A stretch of DNA of 64,000 bases from Actinophytocola algeriensis (GTDB lineage: Bacteria; Actinomycetota; Actinomycetes; Mycobacteriales; Pseudonocardiaceae): contig NZ_JACHJQ010000001.1 of assembly GCF_014203735.1 (NCBI RefSeq), positions 1 to 64,000 on the forward strand. The letters run 5' to 3'. The notes beneath the pieces were generated by a model. The model did not search any database, was not told the DNA's origin, and saw nothing but the letters and a program-made list of their open reading frames with translations. Shown here in pieces: positions 29,557 to 40,056 of this stretch (position 1 is the first letter of the stretch; every line of letters begins with the position of its first letter). The translations under genes were made by a program, and so were the position numbers.

Positions 29557-30021
29557 TTATGCGGACTTGCTGCGCAGGATGCTGAGCACCTCGGCCATCT
29601 GACCATCGATCGCGTCGAATCGACGGTCCTGCGCGGCGAACCGCTCGTCGTGCGCGGTGAACAGCTCCTTGTGGTTGTTGAGTTCGTTCATGTGGTCCAA
29701 GGTGTAGCGGCTGTAGACGTTCATCTTCGTGTTGAGCAGACTGAGCGTCTGCACGTCCGGAGGTGGCAGCGACGGGTCGTGTTCGTGTGCGGGCTGTTCG
29801 AGGAGTCGCTCCAGCCGATCGAAGCGCTCCTCGACGTGGCTCTTGAGAGCGCGGACCTCCGTGGTGAGGTTGTCGGCTTTGCCGTCGAGTCCGTCGACGC
29901 GCGAGATGAGGGTGTCGACCTTGGCTTCTGTTTTCCTGCCTTGTTTGTAGAGGTCCTCGATGTCGTTCTTGTTCTGCTTGTACTGGCGGTTCAGCTCTGC
30001 GGCTGTGCTGCGGAAGGCCAC
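29557..30021 (-). CDS. Coiled-coil hypothetical protein
   Basis: 154-aa hydrophilic protein dominated by heptad-like repeats (about 20-75, KVDTLISRVDGLDGKADNLT, and 115-150, DERFAAQDRRFDAIDGQMAE). It has no signal peptide or membrane segment. It is divergent from the reductase at 30128. The family is not recognised; such short coiled coils are often structural or adaptor proteins. Confidence 0.72.
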   Translation of the reverse strand: MAFRSTAAELNRQYKQNKNDIEDLYKQGRKTEAKVDTLISRVDGLDGKADNLTTEVRALKSHVEERFDRLERLLEQPAHEHDPSLPPPDVQTLSLLNTKMNVYSRYTLDHMNELNNHKELFTAHDERFAAQDRRFDAIDGQMAEVLSILRSKSA

Positions 30022-30127
30022 GGATCGGATCCTAACTGCGGGGTGGTCGCGCTGGGCGGCGTCACATTTCTGTCGGTAGGGTGGCTACTCGTCGGTAGGT
30101 TTTGGGGTTCGTGGAGGGTGTTCGCGC

Positions 30128-31300
30128 ATGTCAGTGGGGCGGGAGTTCGACGTCGTTCTCTTTGGTGCCACCGGGTTCACCGGTGGGCTCACGGCCGAGT
30201 ACCTGGCGGCGCATGCGCCCAACGGTTGTCGGTGGGCGATCGCCGGTCGGTCGCGGGAGAAGCTCTTGGCGGTGCGGAAGCGGCTCGCCGAAATCAACCC
30301 CTCGTGTGCTGATCTCGAGTTGCTCGTCGCCGACGTCACCGACCGTGAGGCGTTGCGGGCCGTGGTCTCGCGAGGGCGGGTGGTCGTCACCACCGTCGGT
30401 CCGTATCTCCGTTACGGGGAACCACTTGTGGCGGTGTGTGCGGAGACGGGGACCGACTACCTCGACCTCACCGGTGAGCCCGAGTTCGTCGACCGGATGT
30501 ACCTCGACCACCACGAGACGGCCGTCGCGAGTGGAGCGCGGATCGTCCACTCCGCGGGGTTCGACTCCATTCCTCATGATCTCGGGGTGCTGTTCACCGT
30601 CAAGCGGTTGCCGGAAGGGGTTCCGCTCGACGTGCAGGGGTACGTGTCCGCGTCCGCGACCTTCTCCGCCGGGACCTACCACTCCGCCATCACCGCGTTC
30701 TCCCGCCTGCGCGAGATGGCGGCCGTCGCCAAGCGGCGGCGGCGGGTCGAGGGGCGGCCCGGCGCGCGGACCATCCGTGGTGCCAAGGGGCGGCCCCGGT
30801 TCGAGAAGGACGCCGACGCGTGGGTGCTGCCCGCGCCGACCATCGACCCGCAGATCGTGTTGCGGTCCGCGCGTGCCCTCGAGCGGTACGGGCCCGCGTT
30901 CCGGTACGCGCACTACCTCGCGGTCAGGAAGCTGCCCGTCGCCGCCGGGATCGTGGGTGCCGTGGGTGCCGCGGTGGTGCTCGCGCAGGTGCCGCCGGCC
31001 CGGAAGTGGCTGCTGTCGCGCATGTCCTCCGGGGACGGGCCCACGCAGGAACGCCGCGACAAGGCCTGGTTCCGGGTGCGGTTCGTCGGTGCGGGTGGTG
31101 GTCGCCGGGTGGTCACCGAGGTGTCCGGGGGTGACCCCGGCTACGGGGAGACCGCCAAGATGCTCGCGGAGTCGGCGCTCTGCCTCGCGTTCGACGATGT
31201 GCCGAAGAGCGCGGGGCAGGTGACGACGGCCGTCGCCATGGGGGACAGGTTGATCGACCGGCTGGTGCGGGCCGGGCTGACGTTCCGGGTCGTGGAGTAG
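30128..31300 (+). CDS. Saccharopine dehydrogenase-like / trans-acting enoyl reductase family protein
   Basis: 390-aa Rossmann-fold oxidoreductase: GATGFTGGLTAEYLA (NAD(P) loop), AGRSREKL, NTVGPYLRYGE-like VTTVGPYLRYGE and YLDLTGE. It resembles the mycobacterial Rv2953 group (trans-acting enoyl reductase in phenolic glycolipid synthesis), but widespread homologues in actinobacteria have no assigned substrate. One hydrophobic segment (about 268-285) may associate with membrane. Two direct repeats gtcggtagg (30072 and 30091, 19 bp apart) lie in the divergent promoter region. Confidence 0.85.
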   Translation: MSVGREFDVVLFGATGFTGGLTAEYLAAHAPNGCRWAIAGRSREKLLAVRKRLAEINPSCADLELLVADVTDREALRAVVSRGRVVVTTVGPYLRYGEPLVAVCAETGTDYLDLTGEPEFVDRMYLDHHETAVASGARIVHSAGFDSIPHDLGVLFTVKRLPEGVPLDVQGYVSASATFSAGTYHSAITAFSRLREMAAVAKRRRRVEGRPGARTIRGAKGRPRFEKDADAWVLPAPTIDPQIVLRSARALERYGPAFRYAHYLAVRKLPVAAGIVGAVGAAVVLAQVPPARKWLLSRMSSGDGPTQERRDKAWFRVRFVGAGGGRRVVTEVSGGDPGYGETAKMLAESALCLAFDDVPKSAGQVTTAVAMGDRLIDRLVRAGLTFRVVE

Positions 31301-31362
31301 TGGAGTTCATGGCGTCGATCGTGCCCGGCGGGGGCGACGGGTGCGATCGGGCGACGTGGATC

Positions 31363-31390
31363 TGTGGACAAGTCCGGTGGCTGTGGACAA
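31363..31390. promoter_or_regulatory. Pair of DnaA-box-like sites
   Basis: CTGTGGACAA twice (9-mers TGTGGACAA at 31363-31371 and 31382-31390), again exactly 19 bp apart, in the 163-bp gap before the secreted-protein gene at 31464. Confidence 0.4.
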
Positions 31391-31463
31391 CTGCCACGAA
31401 CGGCCGGGTCTGATTCGGCGAACTGTCGGTCGTGCGTGGTAGGCGCGTGAGAGGCTGCGGCGC

Positions 31464-32783
31464 GTGCGTGTGGTGAGAACGCTCGCCGGCCTGCTCCTCG
31501 CCGGCGGCGTCGTAGCGGGGGCAGCGCCGCCGGTGATGGCCCAACCCCAGGAGCGACCGCCCGTACTGGACGTCGGACAGGCCCTGGACGACCTCGCTGA
31601 CCAGCGGATCGTCCGGGCGCCCGGTGCCGTCGCCCACCTCGACGACGACCTGGTGCGGTCGGCTCTCGGCGACGACACCTACGTCATCCTCGCGCCCTAC
31701 ACGGGCCGCATCGAGGAGGGCGGCAACTACCCGGACGGCGAGACGCACGACAAAGTGGTGAGCGAACCGCTCCAGTCCTGGGCCGAAAAGAACCGGAAGA
31801 ACCTGGTTCTTGTCGAGGGCATCGGCGTGACCCTCTACGGCGAGACGCGCATCGGCGCCTCCGTGGCGAACATCCCCGAACTACGGCAGATGACCGCCTA
31901 CCTCGACGTCACGATCCCGGTGGTCTACGCGGCCCGGTACGCCCACGACGAGGACACGGCGGCCGACTTCGACGGCCCGGTCGCCGACCCCGTGACACCG
32001 TCCGCGGCGCAGGTCGACGACCTCGCCGGGCACCTCCGCGACGCCCCGGTCCACAACGCACCCGGCCGCGACGACCCGGTCGACCCCCGCATGGCGCGGC
32101 TCGCCACGGAGTACGGGATCGGTGTCCGCATCGCCGCGCTCCCGGCGCTCGAACCGGGGCAGCCGTTCGTCGACTACGCCCCCGCGCTGCTCGAACGCTT
32201 TCCCGACGACGTCGTGATGGTCGCGCAGGGCCGGTGGCTGGACATCGCGGCGCGGGACCAGGCCAAGGCGACCTCCGCCCGCGACTACGCCTACGGCCGC
32301 TTCGAGTACGGGAGCTTCCGCCAGGGCAGCCTCATGCAGGACCGCGTCGGCACGGTCCTCGAACGGCTCCGGTTCCTCCTCAAGAACAACGCCTACGGGC
32401 GGCCGCAGCCACAACCCCAGCCGAGGCCGCAGCCCTACGACGTGCGGCAGACGATCAACGACCTCACGCCGTGGGTGCTGGTCGGCGCGGCGCTGGTCCT
32501 CGGCGGTGTCGGGCTCTACAGCTGGCGCCGCGTCCAGACCGACCGGACGGACGCCGAGCGGAGGGCCATGCGCCGGGAGAGCGCGCGGGCCATGGCCAAG
32601 ATCGGGGAGCTGGGCGCGGCGCTGCTCGCCGCCGAGGAACGTGGAGAGGCGGCCGACCCGGCGGCGGCCGAACGGTACGCCACGGCCCGCGCCCTCTACG
32701 ACGAGGCGCTCACCGCGAAGGCGATGGCCGAGGTCACCGGTGTTGCCGAGGAAGGGCTCGCCGAGGGGGTGCCCGCGTCGTGA
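31464..32783 (+). CDS. Secreted/membrane-anchored protein, unknown function
   Basis: 439 aa. A signal peptide (about 1-27, ending VMAQP), a mixed extracytoplasmic domain (30-315), a PQPQPQPRPQP linker (near 317) and a transmembrane helix (about 333-352) precede an acidic, Ala-rich cytoplasmic helical tail. I do not recognise the domain. It overlaps the next gene by GTGA. Together the three genes at 31464-34158 look like a membrane complex with cytoplasmic helical tails. Confidence 0.72.
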   Translation: MRVVRTLAGLLLAGGVVAGAAPPVMAQPQERPPVLDVGQALDDLADQRIVRAPGAVAHLDDDLVRSALGDDTYVILAPYTGRIEEGGNYPDGETHDKVVSEPLQSWAEKNRKNLVLVEGIGVTLYGETRIGASVANIPELRQMTAYLDVTIPVVYAARYAHDEDTAADFDGPVADPVTPSAAQVDDLAGHLRDAPVHNAPGRDDPVDPRMARLATEYGIGVRIAALPALEPGQPFVDYAPALLERFPDDVVMVAQGRWLDIAARDQAKATSARDYAYGRFEYGSFRQGSLMQDRVGTVLERLRFLLKNNAYGRPQPQPQPRPQPYDVRQTINDLTPWVLVGAALVLGGVGLYSWRRVQTDRTDAERRAMRRESARAMAKIGELGAALLAAEERGEAADPAAAERYATARALYDEALTAKAMAEVTGVAEEGLAEGVPAS

Positions 32784-33775
32784 AGGCCAGTACGAAGAAG
32801 CGGCTCCTGATGGAGCTGCGCAAGGACCACTGGTTCGGGGTGCCGCGCTGGTTGGTCGTGGCCGTCGCGGTGGCGGTGCTGATCGGTTACGGCACGTTCG
32901 GCAGGCCGTCCAACGGTCCCGCGCCGGTGTCCGCCGAGGTGCGGACGATCGTCGAAGGGCTGCGGACGACCTCGGTCTACGAGGCGCCGGACGCGCCGGG
33001 CAAGGTCGACGCCGAGCGGGCGCGGGAGCTGATCGGCGACCGGCCCATCGTGCTCGTGCTGCTCGACGAGGACACGCGGTCCACGTGGGACCCGTTCGAG
33101 GACCACGGTGACGACCTGTGCGAACAGGTCGCGAACGTCGTCACGACCTCGCTCGTGATCCTCTACGGGCGGGAGTACCGCGGCGACTACGGACCGGACT
33201 TCTGCGTCGGCCCCGAGTTCTCCAACCCGCAGAACCCGGTCGAGCCCGGCAACTACGACTTCGTGCTGATCGCCAAGGCGGAGCTCGGGTGGAAGTACCG
33301 GGTGACCGAGGACGACATGTTCGCGCAGGTCGAGGAGTTCGTGTTCGCGTTCGACGAGCAGGCCGCCCAGGACTACCCGGGCGGCGTGCCGCGCAGGGCC
33401 GTCGTGGTCCCGCCGCCACCGGCACCGGACTCCCTGCAGACCTGGCAGATCATCCTCTCGCTCGCCGGCATCCTGCTCGGCACGATCGCGGCGTTCGTGG
33501 GGCTGCGGCTGGTCGGCCGGGTGGTCGCGCGGCGGGCCGCCCACGGCGCCGACCTGCGCACCAGGAACGAGGCGGCGAGCGCGCGACTGAACAAGCTCGC
33601 CGACGTCGTCCTGCACCCGCCGCGCCCGAAGACGGCGGCCGACGCCCGGTGGCAGGCCGACCTCGCGGGTGAGTACGTGCGGGTCCTGGCGGAGTACGAG
33701 GGGGCGAACACCCGCTCGAAGCTCGCCGCGCTGGGCGGGCGGCTGACGGAACTGGAGAAGGAGGCGGCCAGGTGA
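32780..33775 (+). CDS. Two-TM membrane protein, unknown function
   Basis: 331 aa with one N-terminal transmembrane segment (about 23-42, WLVVAVAVAVLIGYGTF), an exterior domain (45-215) and a second transmembrane helix (about 223-247), then a cytoplasmic helical tail. The exterior domain has a Cys pair (in DDLCEQV and DFCVGPEF) that may form a disulfide. It shares topology with the preceding gene, suggesting paralogous or partner proteins. No known family recognised. Confidence 0.72.
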   Translation: MKASTKKRLLMELRKDHWFGVPRWLVVAVAVAVLIGYGTFGRPSNGPAPVSAEVRTIVEGLRTTSVYEAPDAPGKVDAERARELIGDRPIVLVLLDEDTRSTWDPFEDHGDDLCEQVANVVTTSLVILYGREYRGDYGPDFCVGPEFSNPQNPVEPGNYDFVLIAKAELGWKYRVTEDDMFAQVEEFVFAFDEQAAQDYPGGVPRRAVVVPPPPAPDSLQTWQIILSLAGILLGTIAAFVGLRLVGRVVARRAAHGADLRTRNEAASARLNKLADVVLHPPRPKTAADARWQADLAGEYVRVLAEYEGANTRSKLAALGGRLTELEKEAAR

Positions 33776-34158
33776 TCTGGGTGTGGATCGGCATCGCCGT
33801 GGTGCTGGTGGCGGCCGGGGCGCTCGTGCCGGTGCTGTCCGGCAGGGACCACCGGCTGCGGAGCAACGACGAGGCGGTCGCCGCGCGTTCGCGGTACCAC
33901 CAGCTCGGGCACTACGTCGAGGACACCGTAGGCATGGGTCCAGTCGAAAGTCTCGAAGACGAAAAGGCCATGGCATTGCTGCGAACGGCCCATGAGCGCT
34001 ACAACACGGCGGGCGCCACCCTGGCCCGCGCCACAACGGAGGAGGACTTCCTGCTGGCGCTGCGTATCGCGGAGGAAGGCCTGGCCGCGGTGGCCGACGC
34101 GTACACCAGAATCGGGCGAACGGGGCCGCGGATCAAGAAACAAAGGCGTCACAAATGA
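33772..34158 (+). CDS. Single-TM small protein, unknown function
   Basis: 128 aa: one N-terminal transmembrane helix (2-22) then a helical cytoplasmic domain ending in a basic tail (KKQRRHK). It overlaps the preceding gene by GTGA. The helical region resembles the tails of the two proteins before it (ARATTEEDFLLALRIAEEGL). Confidence 0.7.
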   Translation: MIWVWIGIAVVLVAAGALVPVLSGRDHRLRSNDEAVAARSRYHQLGHYVEDTVGMGPVESLEDEKAMALLRTAHERYNTAGATLARATTEEDFLLALRIAEEGLAAVADAYTRIGRTGPRIKKQRRHK

Positions 34159-34333
34159 CCGCTGAGCACGCAGGCGATCACATTCGGTACTAGTCTGCGC
34201 GCGCTCGAAGAACGATTGGGTCACGCGGGTCTACGCGGCGGTAGCAGTTTCGCGACCGCAGAGTACGGTCTCGCCAATAAGTCGGCGTCCGGCGCTCGGC
34301 CGGGCGTGTTCATGAAGGCGGAGGGAGAAAGCC

Positions 34334-35488
34334 TTGCGCTTCAAGCGGGGAGTCGCGGTCGCCGCGATCGCGCTGACCAGCGTGCTGTCCGTGGTCGGTT
34401 GTGCGAAGGATTCGGGATCCTCGAACAGCGGTTCGGGTGGCGGCGACAACGCCACGGGCTGCAAGACCGTGGACAAGCCGGCGGCGGCGTCCGGAGAGAC
34501 CACCACGACCGATGCCGGTGCCAAGGTGGACGGCAGTGCGCTCAAGGTCGGTCTGGCCTTCGACATCGGTGGCCGCGGCGATGCGTCGTTCAACGACTCG
34601 GCGGCGGCCGGCCTGGACAAGGCCGTCTCGGACATCGGGGTCAAGAAGGAGAACACCAAGGAGCTCACCGCGACCGACCAGGAGAGCGAGGACGCGAAGC
34701 TGACGCGTCTGCGCCAACTGGCGCAGGAGGGCCACAACCCGATCGTGAGCGTGGGCTTCGCGTACTCGGACGCGACCGCCAAGATCGCCGCGGAGTTCCC
34801 GAACACCCAGTTCGCCGTTGTCGACGGCTTCGTCGACAACGCGCCGGCCAACGTCACCTTCCTCGGCTTCGCCGAGCAGGAGGGCTCGTTCCTCGTCGGT
34901 GTCATCGCCGCGCTGAAGAGCGAGAGCTGCACCATCGGCTTCGTCGGCGGCGTGAACGTGCCGCTGATCCAGAAGTTCCAGGCCGGTTTCCAGCAGGGTG
35001 TCGAGACCGTCGCGCCGGACGCCAAGGTCGTCTCGAAGTACATCACCGAGGCTGGTGACCTCACCGGTTTCGCCGACGCCCCCAAGGGCCAGGTCGCCGC
35101 CAAGGGCCTGATCGACCAGGGCGCCGACGTCGTGTACCACGCCGCCGGTGCTTCCGGTAAGGGTGTGTTCGCCGCCGCGAAGGAGGCGAACGTCCAGGCC
35201 ATCGGCGTCGACTCCGACCAGTACAACCAGAAGACGGTCGCCGAGTACAAGGACGTCATCATCACGTCCATGCTCAAGCGCGTCGACGTCGCGGTGTTCG
35301 ACTACATCGCCGCGGTCGCGTCGAACAACCTGACGGGTCTGCCCCCGGTCTTCGACCTGAAGGTGGACGGCGTCGGCTACTCGACGTCCGGCGGGAAGAT
35401 CGACGACGAGACCAAGGGCTGGGTCGAGGCGTACAAGCAGCAGATCATCGAGGGCAAGATCAAGGTCTCGGACACTCCGAGCAGCTGA
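34334..35488 (+). CDS. BMP-family nucleoside-binding lipoprotein
   Basis: 384-aa substrate-binding lipoprotein of the basic-membrane-protein family that delivers nucleosides to the ABC importer encoded next. The lipobox is SVVGC (Cys near 23), followed by a Ser/Gly linker. The core has GLAFDIGGRGDASFNDSAAA, GVGFAYSD-like VSVGFAYSDA and FVGGVNVPLI. TTG 34334 is the best start, with GAGGGAG 6 nt upstream. cdd and deoA downstream support nucleosides as cargo. It is homologous to the PnrA/Med and Mycobacterium-type nucleoside systems. Confidence 0.9.
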   Translation: MRFKRGVAVAAIALTSVLSVVGCAKDSGSSNSGSGGGDNATGCKTVDKPAAASGETTTTDAGAKVDGSALKVGLAFDIGGRGDASFNDSAAAGLDKAVSDIGVKKENTKELTATDQESEDAKLTRLRQLAQEGHNPIVSVGFAYSDATAKIAAEFPNTQFAVVDGFVDNAPANVTFLGFAEQEGSFLVGVIAALKSESCTIGFVGGVNVPLIQKFQAGFQQGVETVAPDAKVVSKYITEAGDLTGFADAPKGQVAAKGLIDQGADVVYHAAGASGKGVFAAAKEANVQAIGVDSDQYNQKTVAEYKDVIITSMLKRVDVAVFDYIAAVASNNLTGLPPVFDLKVDGVGYSTSGGKIDDETKGWVEAYKQQIIEGKIKVSDTPSS

Positions 35489-35569
35489 GTCCCGAAAGTG
35501 TGTGACGCCCGTGGGTGTGCGGTGAGGCAGCCGCGCACCCACGGGTCTTTCCTGTGAGGAAGGGTCTCC

Positions 35570-37155
<1,586 letters not shown>

Positions 37156-37159
<4 letters not shown>

Positions 37160-38247
37160 ACGCCCGGCTGCGCTCGTCGCTGCTGGCGCCCGGACTCGCC
37201 ATCGTCTTCTCCGCGGTGCTGTGCGCGGTCGTGCTGCTGGTCTCCGGCGCGAACCCCGCGAGCGCGCTCGGCGCGATGATCGGCCAGGTCGGCGAGGGTC
37301 AGGTGGCGGTCGACATCGTCAACTCGACGGCGATCTACATGCTGGCCGCGCTGGCCGCCGCCATCGGCTTCCAGATGAACCTGCTGAACATCGGGATCGA
37401 GGGCCAGTACCGCGTCGGCGCGCTGGTCGCGGCCATCGTCGGCGGCGCGATCGTGTTGCCGCCGGTGCTGCACTGGCTGGTGATCCTGGTGGTCGCGGCC
37501 GTCGCGGGTGCCGCGTGGGCGACACTGCCCGCGATCCTGAAGGTCACGCGCGGGGTGCACGAGGTGCTCTCCACGATCATGATGAACGCGATCGCGTTCG
37601 GTCTGGCCGCGTACCTGATCCGCCGCGACCAGTTCGGCATCCTGGTCGGCAACAACGTGTCGACCGAGCCGATCGCCGACTCCGGCCAGGTGCCGGGCAT
37701 CGAGATCGGTGACCGGGGCACGGTCTTCGGCCTGGTGTTCCTCGCGGTCGTCGCGGCCGCAGTCTACGGCGTGGTGATGAACCGGACCCGGTTCGGGTTC
37801 GAGCTGAAGGCGTCCGGTCTCTCGCCGACCGCCGCCGCGGCCGGTGGTGTGAACGCCAAGAAGATGATCGTGGTGTCGCTGCTGGTCTCGGGTGCCGTTG
37901 CCGGTCTGGTCGGCATGCCGGAGATCCTGGGTCGCGACCACGCGTACACGCTGAACTTCGCGTCCGGCTACGGCTTCGCGGGCATCGGCATCGCGCTGCT
38001 CGGCCGCAACCACCCGGTCGGCATCGCGTTCGGGTCGCTCCTGTGGGCGTTCCTGGAGAAGGCGAAGGGCGCGCTGGACAACGAGGGTGTGCCGAGGGAG
38101 ATCGCGACGATCATGCAGGGCTCGATCGTCCTGTCGGTGGTCGTCGCGTACGAGATCGTGAAGCGGATGGAGCTGGCCGCCGAACAACGGCGGGTCGGCC
38201 AGGCCACCGGCACCGCTGAACCTGTCGGGGAAGGTGCTGCCAAATGA
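37156..38247 (+). CDS. Nucleoside ABC transporter permease 1 (YufP/NupP type)
   Basis: 363-aa permease with 8-10 hydrophobic segments. Family motifs are NLLNIGIEGQY, GVHEVLSTIMMN and GVNAKKMI with YGFAGIGIALLGRN. A GGAGGA site precedes the ATG inside the upstream gene's 3' end. It pairs with the second permease, overlapping by ATGA. Confidence 0.92.
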
Positions 38248-39524
38248 GCATGGTCGATGTGCAGCCGACGGCGCCCTCGGGCATGACGATGGCGCCGCCC
38301 CCGCGCAAGCGGATCATCCCCGGCTGGGCGACGTTCGCGCTCGGCATCGTCGCGGTGGTCGGCGTGCTCGCCACCACCTCGTACCTGACCGGCGAACCGG
38401 CGCTGACGTCGTCGTCGACGATGCAGAACACGGTCACGCTGGGCCTGCCGATCCTCCTCTGCGGTCTCGGTGGCATCTGGGCCGAACGCTCGGGCATGAT
38501 CAACATCGGTCTCGAGGGCATGATGATCCTCGGTACCTGGGGTGCGGCGTGGGCAGGCGTGCTGGGGCTTGGCCCGTACGGCTCGGTGTTGTTCGGCGCG
38601 GTCTTCGGTGCGCTGGGCGGTCTGCTCCACGCGATCGCGACGGTGTCGTTCGGCGTCAACCACATCGTGTCCGGGGTGGCGATCAACCTGCTCGGCGCCG
38701 GTGTCGCGAAGTACCTGTCGACGCTGATCTTCGCGCCGCTGTCGGACAACCCGCGTGACTCGCCGCCGATCGAGCGGTTCGACACGTTCTCCGCGCCGGG
38801 CCTCGGCGACTGGCTGGGCGAGCTGGAGTCGGAGCAGCGCGCGGTGATCTCCGACGTGGCCGGCCTGCTGCGCGGGCTCGTCACGCGGGTGTCGCCGATG
38901 CTGATCATCGGCATCCTGCTGGTGTTCGTGACCTACCTCGTGCTGTGGCACACCAGGTTCGGCCTGCGGCTGCGGTCGTGCGGCGAGAACCCGGTCGCGG
39001 CCGAGTCGCTCGGCGTGAACGTGTACCTGCACAAGTACGTGGCGGTTGTCGCGTCCGGCGCGCTGGCGGGCATCGGTGGCGCCGCGCTGGTGCTGGGGTC
39101 GAGCCCGTCGATCTACTCGGAGGGCCAGACCGCGAACCGCGGCTTCATCGGCCTCGCCGCGATGATCTTCGGCAACTGGCGCCCCGGCGGCACGCTCGCG
39201 GGCGCGGGCCTGTTCGGGTACGCGGACGGCCTGCGGCTGTCGTCGGGCCCGGAGACGGTGCACTCGCTGCTGTACGCGGCGGTGATCTGCGCCGGCCTGC
39301 TGGTGATCTGGCAGCTGTTCCGCCGCAAGTGGACGACGGCGGCGCTGGCCGCGGTCGGCGCGGTCGCGGTGTACGTGCTGTACTACGCGACGGACGAGCT
39401 GCCGACGCAGTTCCTGCCGTACACGCCGCACATCATCACGCTGGTGGTGCTGGCGCTGGCGGCGCAACGACTGAGGCCACCCGCGGCCGATGGAATGCCG
39501 TACAGGCGAGGTGAGGGTGACTGA
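38244..39524 (+). CDS. Nucleoside ABC transporter permease 2 (YufQ/NupQ type)
   Basis: 426-aa permease, with motifs ERSGMINIGLEGMM, VNHIVSGVAINLLG and RGFIGLAAMIFGNWRP. It is longer than most family members because of a central hydrophilic insertion (about 165-205, NPRDSPPIERFDTF) and two extra C-terminal helices. Its TGA stop at 39522 lies at the start of a 30-bp tandem repeat that runs to the cdd start codon. Confidence 0.91.
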   Translation: MSMVDVQPTAPSGMTMAPPPRKRIIPGWATFALGIVAVVGVLATTSYLTGEPALTSSSTMQNTVTLGLPILLCGLGGIWAERSGMINIGLEGMMILGTWGAAWAGVLGLGPYGSVLFGAVFGALGGLLHAIATVSFGVNHIVSGVAINLLGAGVAKYLSTLIFAPLSDNPRDSPPIERFDTFSAPGLGDWLGELESEQRAVISDVAGLLRGLVTRVSPMLIIGILLVFVTYLVLWHTRFGLRLRSCGENPVAAESLGVNVYLHKYVAVVASGALAGIGGAALVLGSSPSIYSEGQTANRGFIGLAAMIFGNWRPGGTLAGAGLFGYADGLRLSSGPETVHSLLYAAVICAGLLVIWQLFRRKWTTAALAAVGAVAVYVLYYATDELPTQFLPYTPHIITLVVLALAAQRLRPPAADGMPYRRGEGD

Positions 39525-39675
39525 GCGCAGCTTGCGGAGCGAACATCATGACTTTGCGCAGCTTGCGGAGCGAGCATGTGACTTTGCGCAGCTTGCGGAG
39601 CGAGCATGTGACTTTGCGCAGCTTGCGGAGCGAGCATGTGACTTTGCGCAGCTTGCGGAGCGAACATCATGACTG
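39525..39675 (+). repeat. Five-copy 30-bp tandem repeat in the permease-cdd gap
   Basis: Five copies of a gcgcagcttgcggagcga-type unit (starting 39525, 39556, 39586, 39616, 39646), nearly identical, each ending in (a/g)cat(c/g)..g followed by ATGACT or GTGACT. The final unit's ATGACT is the real start of cdd, so the repeat duplicates a translation-initiation region. The same core follows the stop codon of the ROK gene at 7219. Confidence 0.95.
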
Positions 39676-39676
39676 A
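39548..39676 (+). other. Possible 42-aa leader ORF made of decapeptide repeats
   Basis: ATG 39548 opens a frame of four VTLRSLRSEH decapeptides (the first starting with Met) and stops at TGA 39674, overlapping the cdd start by 8 nt. Since 30 bp is ten codons, any copy-number change keeps the frame. It could be a translated leader coupled to cdd, or an accident of the repeat. No Shine-Dalgarno site of good quality is seen. Confidence 0.3.
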
Positions 39677-40052
39677 TTGGGAGAAGCTGAGGGCCGTCGC
39701 TGTGGAGGCGGCCCAGGCTGCGTACTGCCCGTACTCCGGCCTGCAGGTCGGCGCGGCGGCGGTGTGCGACGACGGCCGGATCGTGACCGGCTGCAATGTC
39801 GAGAACGCGTCGTACGGCGTCGGCCTGTGCGCGGAGTGCACGATGGCGGGCCAGTTGCGCCTGACGGGCGGCGGCCGGTTCGTGGCGGTCGCGTGCCGTT
39901 CCGGTACGGGTGACTTGCTGATGCCGTGTGGCCGGTGCAGGCAGATCCTGTACGAGTTCGGCGGCCCGGACTGCCTCATGGACACCCCGGACGGCCCGGT
40001 GCCGATGTCGGAGGTCCTGCCGCACGCGTTCGGCCCGGCTGATCTACCGTGA
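39669..40052 (+). CDS. cdd: Cytidine deaminase
   Basis: 127-aa homotetrameric-type cytidine deaminase converting (deoxy)cytidine to (deoxy)uridine. The zinc site is complete: CAE (in GLCAECTMAG; catalytic Glu) and PCGRC (in MPCGRCRQIL). The substrate motif GCNVENASYG is present. Translation starts at ATG 39669, immediately after a 30-bp tandem repeat. deoA follows with only 4 bp between genes. Confidence 0.96.
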   Translation: MTDWEKLRAVAVEAAQAAYCPYSGLQVGAAAVCDDGRIVTGCNVENASYGVGLCAECTMAGQLRLTGGGRFVAVACRSGTGDLLMPCGRCRQILYEFGGPDCLMDTPDGPVPMSEVLPHAFGPADLP

Positions 40053-40056
40053 CGAG

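Noticed and set aside
39490-39672. 60-aa protein of DFAQLAERAC repeats
   Set aside because: Starts inside the permease gene in another frame and consists only of the tandem repeat.
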